From NCBI GenBank assembly GCA_009693865.1, contig SHWL01000021.1, positions 1-41,157 on the forward strand: 41,157 bases of DNA, given 5' to 3'. Of this stretch, positions 37,222-41,157 are shown in pieces; the first letter of the stretch is position 1; every line of letters begins with the position of its first letter. Both the position numbers and the translations under genes were made by a program. The notes beneath the pieces are model-generated. The model had not been told where the DNA came from. It worked only from the letters and a program-made list of their open reading frames with translations, and searched no databases. Source of the DNA: Acetobacteraceae bacterium (GTDB lineage: Bacteria > Pseudomonadota > Alphaproteobacteria > Acetobacterales > Acetobacteraceae).

Positions 37222-37947
37222 ATGGCAAGGACCGCGAGCGGCCGTAAAACCACCGGCAAAAAGGTGGCGAAGAAGGCCGCCAGGAAGACCGCGCGGAAAG
37301 CAGCGCCCAAGGCCGCGGTGAAGAAGAAAGCCGCCGCCCCAGCCCGCAAAACCATCGCGAAGAAGGCCGCGGCTCGCGCCAGGCCGGCGGCGAAGAAGGC
37401 AGCCGCGAAAAAGCGGGCGATGGCACCGAAGAAAACCGCGACCCGCGTCCCGGCCAAAAAGACCGTTGCCCGCGTTCCCGCGTCGCGTCGCGCGCCGGCA
37501 CGCCGCGTCCGGTCAGCGCTCCCCGCTCGCCGAAAGGCTGCCGCGCCGCGGTTGAAAGCGGCCGCTCCGGAACAACGCTTCGCGGTCAGCCATCTCAACG
37601 AGTCCGACTTCAAACCGGACGGGTTGCGGACGTATGCCTTGTATCGTGATCTCGGCATCGCCGCCGCGACCGGTGGATTGTGCCAGGCGCACGTTATCCG
37701 GTTCCTGTCCCCGTGCACGGATGAGGTCCGGAAACGGCATCTGCACGAGCCAGAGTTACAATTGATCTATGTCCTGAAGGGCTGGATCAAAAACGAATTA
37801 GAGGGCCAGGGCATACAGATGATGTCCGCCGGAAGCTGCTGGTTGCAACCCCCGGGACTTAAACACACAGTCCTCGACTACTCACCGGACGTCGAACTCC
37901 TGGAGATCGTTGTCCCGGCGGACTTCAAGACCATCGAGCTGACCTGA
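37222..37947 (+). CDS. histone H1-like tail fused to a cupin domain
   Basis: A 241-residue protein. Residues 1 to about 115 are nearly all Lys, Ala, Arg, Pro and Thr in AAKKA/KKTA-type repeats, like eukaryotic H1 tails and the bacterial H1-like (AlgP/Hc1-type) nucleoid proteins. Residues about 120-241 form a single cupin of a kind found alone in many alphaproteobacteria (FAVSHLNESDFKPDGLRTYA, then H173-L-H175-E, QLIYVLKGWIKNELEG, and PPGLKH with H215). The cupin should bind a metal or small ligand. ATG 37222 has GGGGGGATT upstream; GTG 37195 is an alternative adding nine residues. The combination is unusual. Base composition of the tail is very G+C rich. Confidence 0.85.
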   Translation: MARTASGRKTTGKKVAKKAARKTARKAAPKAAVKKKAAAPARKTIAKKAAARARPAAKKAAAKKRAMAPKKTATRVPAKKTVARVPASRRAPARRVRSALPARRKAAAPRLKAAAPEQRFAVSHLNESDFKPDGLRTYALYRDLGIAAATGGLCQAHVIRFLSPCTDEVRKRHLHEPELQLIYVLKGWIKNELEGQGIQMMSAGSCWLQPPGLKHTVLDYSPDVELLEIVVPADFKTIELT

Positions 37948-38060
37948 TCCACGGGTCCACCGGCGACGCCTGGCACAGCCGGTCCCTCCAAACGCCCTGT
38001 CCCGGCGGGGGAACAGGACATTCGCGGCTGTTGTCGGCGGCCTGAGATAAGGAGGAAACC

Positions 38061-38843
38061 ATGGAACTCAATCTTCGCGGACGTACCGCGCTGGTCTCGG
38101 GCGGGTCGAAAGGCATTGGTCTGGCCAGCGCCGAAGTGTTGGCGTCGGAAGGCGTCAACGTCATTCTGGTGTCCCGCACCCTTGGCGATCTGGAGGCCGC
38201 GCGGACCGGAATCATGCGCCGATGGAACGTCAATGTTCAGGTGCATGACTACGATTTGGCTGATTCCCAAAACGTCGACAGGCTGGTCGCGCAACATCCG
38301 GACATCGACATCCTGGTCAACAACGCGGGCGCGATCCCGGCGGGCAATCTGCAACAGATCACCGAAGACCGCTGGCGCCAGGCCTGGGACCTGAAAGTCT
38401 TCGGCTACATCAATATGTGCCGCCGATTTTACGCCGAAATGAAATCGCGCGGCCGCGGAGTCATCGTCAACGTCCTGGGCGTGGCCGGGGAAAAGATGGA
38501 CCGGACCTATATCGCCGGGTCGACCGGCAACGCGGCGCTGATGGCGTTCACCAAGGCGTTGGGCGGCTCGGCCGGAGACGACGGGCTGCGGGTCGTCGGG
38601 ATCAATCCCGGCGCGATCGCCACAGATCGTTTGATCACCATCATGAAGGCCCGGGCCAAGGACCGCTTCGGCGACGAGAACAAATGGGAGGAGCTGATGA
38701 AGCCACTGCCCATGGGCCGTGCCGGAACGGCCGAGGAAATCGGCGTCATGGTCGCCTTCCTCGCCTCCGATATCTCTGCTTATACAACCGGAACGATCAT
38801 CACGGTCGACGGCGGCGCCGCGAACCGTGGGCCGATGTTCTGA
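38061..38843 (+). CDS. SDR-fold protein without canonical catalytic residues
   Basis: A 260-residue SDR-fold protein with TALVSGGSKGIGLAS, LVNNAGAIP and the C-terminal TTGTIITVDGGAANRG. The usual Ser and Tyr-x-x-x-Lys are missing: the stretch is VNVLGVAGEKMDRTYIAGST, where Y150 is followed by S154 instead of Lys and there is no Ser near 137. A subgroup of alphaproteobacterial SDRs carries this YIAGSTGNAALMAF pattern, so it is a family trait rather than a recent mutation. AAGGAGG lies before ATG 38061. It could bind NAD(P) and use another mechanism or act as a non-catalytic partner. Confidence 0.87.
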   Translation: MELNLRGRTALVSGGSKGIGLASAEVLASEGVNVILVSRTLGDLEAARTGIMRRWNVNVQVHDYDLADSQNVDRLVAQHPDIDILVNNAGAIPAGNLQQITEDRWRQAWDLKVFGYINMCRRFYAEMKSRGRGVIVNVLGVAGEKMDRTYIAGSTGNAALMAFTKALGGSAGDDGLRVVGINPGAIATDRLITIMKARAKDRFGDENKWEELMKPLPMGRAGTAEEIGVMVAFLASDISAYTTGTIITVDGGAANRGPMF

Positions 38844-39708
38844 GACCGGCACGAGCCCGCCGCGCGGTATTTCGCGCCGGCTCGCGGCCGGTCACCTTAT
38901 CAGGACCGGCACCCCGACGGTATCGCCGGCCAGGTTGGTCTCGACCTCCAACCGCACCTCGCTGGTCCGGCCGGTACCGCTGGTCGCCGTCAAAGTGACT
39001 ACATGCCGGCCCGGCGGGCTCAGGCGCCGCGCCGGTAACGCGAACGCGCCCCGTTCATCGACCGCCACGGCGAAGGTTTCCCGATCCCCCAGCCGGGCTG
39101 ACAGCGCTGTCACGGGTGTGAGATTATTCAGCGCGCGGCCGGTCACCGCGGCCGCCGGGGGACCACCGGCGGCCAATGGAGGATCCAGCATGATAAGCGG
39201 GCCCCTCTCCTCGACGGCTCGCTGGAACACAGCCAAGGTCCAGGTGCCAACAGAGCGGCCCGTCGCAAGACCGTCGGCATTCTCGAAGGGGAAATGGATG
39301 CCGCCAAACACGCGGCTCTGAGCGGCTTCCTCCGCCGCCTGCTGGAAACCTGAGAAGACACGCCCGACACCCGCGAGACCGGGACCAACAGACGTGAATT
39401 TCGGCGTGCCGAACCAGGCGGTCAGGATCGTGGCGGCCGCTCCGCTGCAGGCGGCGTGACCCGAAACATAGCCTGGGTGATTCGGTGTCCACAAAAGTGG
39501 CGTCCAGTCCGGCATCGGCCGGTCTCTGTCACCGCCCGCGACAATGGCCGTGACCGGCCGCCAGGTCCACCAGGTGTATTTCGCATCCGCCGTGGCGATG
39601 GCCGCGTCAGCTATCGCGACATTGAGTTCCGCGAACATCTCGGCCTCGATGCTCATCCCACGGCGAAGCGGCGCGACGATTTCCGCCGCGATCGCATTCC
39701 AGTGCCCC

Positions 39709-39716
39709 GGGGGGGG
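39709..39716. repeat. homopolymeric G8 (C8) tract at the frameshift
   Basis: Eight consecutive G on the plus strand follow CCCC and precede TGAGG. On the coding strand this is A-C8-GGGG. Removing one C restores a single continuous haloperoxidase frame. Runs of this length slip during replication and are used as phase-variation switches in some bacteria; they are also common sites of sequencing error. Confidence 0.9.
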
Positions 39717-40397
39717 TGAGGGTGCCTGGGCCGTCCGCCCAAAAATAAGCGATCTCTGTCTGATCGGGGGTGCGTGCGGAAGACCGGGCCGCGCCGAGGG
39801 ACGTCAGAGTCATTTTCGCCTCCCAAAATGTCGCGGACTCGATGGGGGGCGGGCCGGACGGGCGGAACTGAGCGGGGCCGATCAGCGCGAAGGGCTTCAA
39901 GGAGGCCCATTGCACTTCTATGGGCGGGAGAAAGTCAGGCGGCGTCGGGCGCCATTGCCCTGGGGCGGTGCCGGCACGAAGCGCGGCGCCAGTGGCATTC
40001 CACCCATCGCCGCCGCGTATCGCGATCACACCGTCCGCCACCGCCCTGCCGAACGCCAACGCCTGGCTGCGCGCCGGTCCGGATGCCTCGTCGGCCAGAA
40101 TGGCGGCGAGAGCCACGTCCAGTACCTTTTGCCGCGCCGGAAACGCATGGCTCAATATCCGGTGGGCGGCGGCCGTGACCGCTATGCTGGCCGTCAGCCC
40201 ACGCGGCGCAGGTAGCCTGACCAGATATGCGGGGGTACCGTTGAGCGACCTGATCGTGTCCAGGACAGCGATACTTTCCAAGGCGAGAACGCGAGACGCC
40301 ATGAACGGATTGGTCCCGTCCGCCTGGATCGCCAGGTTCGTCTGATCGATCCAGAACAATACCGGACCGGCGGTCACGGTCCCTACCGGGGAGCCCG

Positions 40398-40986
40398 GCC
40401 TCACCGAAGCCCGCGGATCGCGAACGAGCGAGCCCGCGAGGGAGAGCGTGCCCAACTCGGTCAACCCGGCCAGCGCGGTCACATCGGCGACGAAGGTGCC
40501 TTCAAGGTTGAGTACGCGAAGATCTCGCAGACGCGAGAGCGGCCGGATATCGCTGACCTGAGTCCCGCCAAGATCGAGCCTCCGCAGGTTCACCATGCCC
40601 GCGAGGGGTTGCACATCGGAGACCGGCGTGCCGTTCAGGCTCAAGAAACGCAAGGCGTCGTTACCGGCAAGGGGGCGAAGGTCGTTGACCCGGGTACTAT
40701 CCAAATTCAACGCGGTGAGCTGACGCAATGACCCGAGAGGCCCAAGCGCCCTGACCTTTGTGACCGCCAAATAGAGATCCCGCAGCTGCGTCAGGCCCGC
40801 CAGGGGCGTCAAATCCTGGACTTCGGTACCGCCGAGATTCAGGTTCCGGAGATTCGCCAAACTGGCGAGAGGTCCGAGGTCGCCGACCGGCAAGAACTGC
40901 AAATTGAGGGACCGGAGGCCCGTGAGAGCGGCGAGCGGCGCGATGTCCCTTACCTGCGTTCCGCCAATATTAAGCGCCTGAAGATC
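40398..40986 (-). repeat. tandem leucine-rich repeats, about nine units of 66 nt
   Basis: Units of 22 residues follow the pattern LRxLNLxxTxVxDLxPLAxL, for example LRSLNLQFLPVGDLGPLASL, LRNLNLGGTEVQDLTPLAGL and LRRLDLGGTQVSDIRPLSRL. The last unit is degenerate (GTLSLAGSLVRDPRASV). The spacing resembles internalin/BspA-type repeats that form binding solenoids. Similarity between units at DNA level is moderate, so they are old rather than recently amplified. Confidence 0.9.
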
Positions 40987-41088
40987 GGCCATATCGCCTA
41001 GCAGCCTGTCGGCAGCAGTTCTCATTATGGAAAATCGGTCTCTGAACCGGCCGTCCCGAGCCAGTTCCCGCGATTTGGTCCTCTGTCG

Positions 41089-41157
41089 TTTCAGGCCTGA
41101 CCGAGTCTGATCGGCCACACTTTTGCGCAAAGTGCGTGAGCCGGCCTTTCAGGCCTG
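41089..41157. repeat. short direct repeat at the right window edge
   Basis: TTTCAGGCCTG, containing the palindrome CAGGCCTG, occurs at 41089-41099 and at 41147-41157, 58 bp apart, the second copy at the last base of the window. It flanks the putative TTG start of the LRR-haloperoxidase gene. In the coding frame the outer copy supplies an in-frame TGA (41149-41151), showing the gene does not extend beyond the window in that frame. Function unknown. Confidence 0.5.

Larger units (their letters stand above)
38892..41130 (-). pseudogene. leucine-rich repeat / vanadium haloperoxidase fusion, frameshifted at C8
   Basis: The whole gene would give about 745 residues. From TTG 41130 (or ATG 41025) come about nine 22-residue leucine-rich repeats (to about 245), then the N-terminal helices of the vanadium-dependent haloperoxidase family (NPFMASRVLALESIAVLDTI, ATFWEAKMTLTSL, FWADGPGTLTPPG). 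At eight C (39709-39716 on the plus strand as G) the frame breaks; with seven C it reads GHWNAIAAEIVAPLRRGMS and joins the second frame. That frame has the vanadate pocket: KYTWWTWRPVTAI (Lys, Arg), VSGHAACSG (Ser-Gly-His) and SRVFGGIHFPF (Arg, His), then an Ig-like tail. As read, the products are a 507-residue N-part without the pocket and a 254-residue C-part (ATG 39656). No signal peptide is visible. Confidence 0.85.

Noticed and set aside
37991-38018. Hairpin CCTGTCCC ... GGGGAACAGG between the cupin fusion and the SDR
   Set aside because: The stem is imperfect and no T run follows, so it cannot be supported as a terminator.

Overview
The window is about 41 kb of high-GC chromosomal DNA from an alphaproteobacterium, probably Rhodospirillales and perhaps Acetobacteraceae. 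The pointers are the order ffh-rpsP-rimM-trmD-rplS, a clpS-clpA pair, a DUF2336 protein, a phasin_2-type phasin behind TGC-N3-GCA (PhaR-type) sites, a fused indolepyruvate:ferredoxin oxidoreductase, and alphaproteobacterial-style TTG/GTG starts. The taxon is an inference. No rRNA, tRNA, CRISPR array, intact insertion sequence or prophage was seen.
Layout. (1) 1-596 has no convincing gene but holds several G+C-rich hairpins. (2) 597-4108 is a housekeeping block for protein targeting, ribosome maturation and tRNA methylation. (3) 4142-8321 has a MarR-GNAT fusion behind two perfect palindromes, a 23-bp-arm REP-like palindrome, and a leftward CPBP protease / SMP-30 lactonase / D,D-carboxypeptidase group. 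(4) 8322-13256 has a phasin with a readable promoter, operators and terminator, an SDR, and clpS-clpA. (5) 13292-18688 has a FrnE-like thioredoxin-fold protein, a DUF2336 protein, and a tight rightward run metY-like / SDR / EamA exporter / GNAT. (6) 18651-22272 is a leftward glpD / CBS-BON / M20 peptidase operon. (7) 22494-23185 is a HigBA-type toxin-antitoxin pair with a frameshifted toxin. (8) 23497-26916 is a 1139-residue indolepyruvate oxidoreductase. (9) 26929-30460 has a lactonase, a decayed glycogen-debranching gene and an MFS exporter. (10) 30559-34253 is a four-gene catabolic-looking operon (TauD dioxygenase, 2-hydroxyacid dehydrogenase, two paralogous PuuE-like deacetylases) whose substrate I cannot name. 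(11) 34250-38843 has a divergent TrpD2-like/CbiX pair, a second lactonase, a histone-H1-like/cupin fusion and an SDR without the usual catalytic residues. (12) 38892-41130 is a leucine-rich-repeat protein fused to a vanadium-haloperoxidase domain, split by a frameshift in a run of eight C.
How they fit together. The left third is core metabolism. The right two thirds are accessory: sugar-acid lactonases, oxidoreductases and exporters, with three decaying or switching genes (toxin, debranching enzyme, haloperoxidase). The best candidates for something undescribed are the LRR-haloperoxidase with its C8 tract, the TauD/dehydrogenase/twin-deacetylase operon, and the H1-like/cupin fusion with an 11-bp-phased repeat upstream. 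All gene assignments come from reading motifs by eye; no database search was run.
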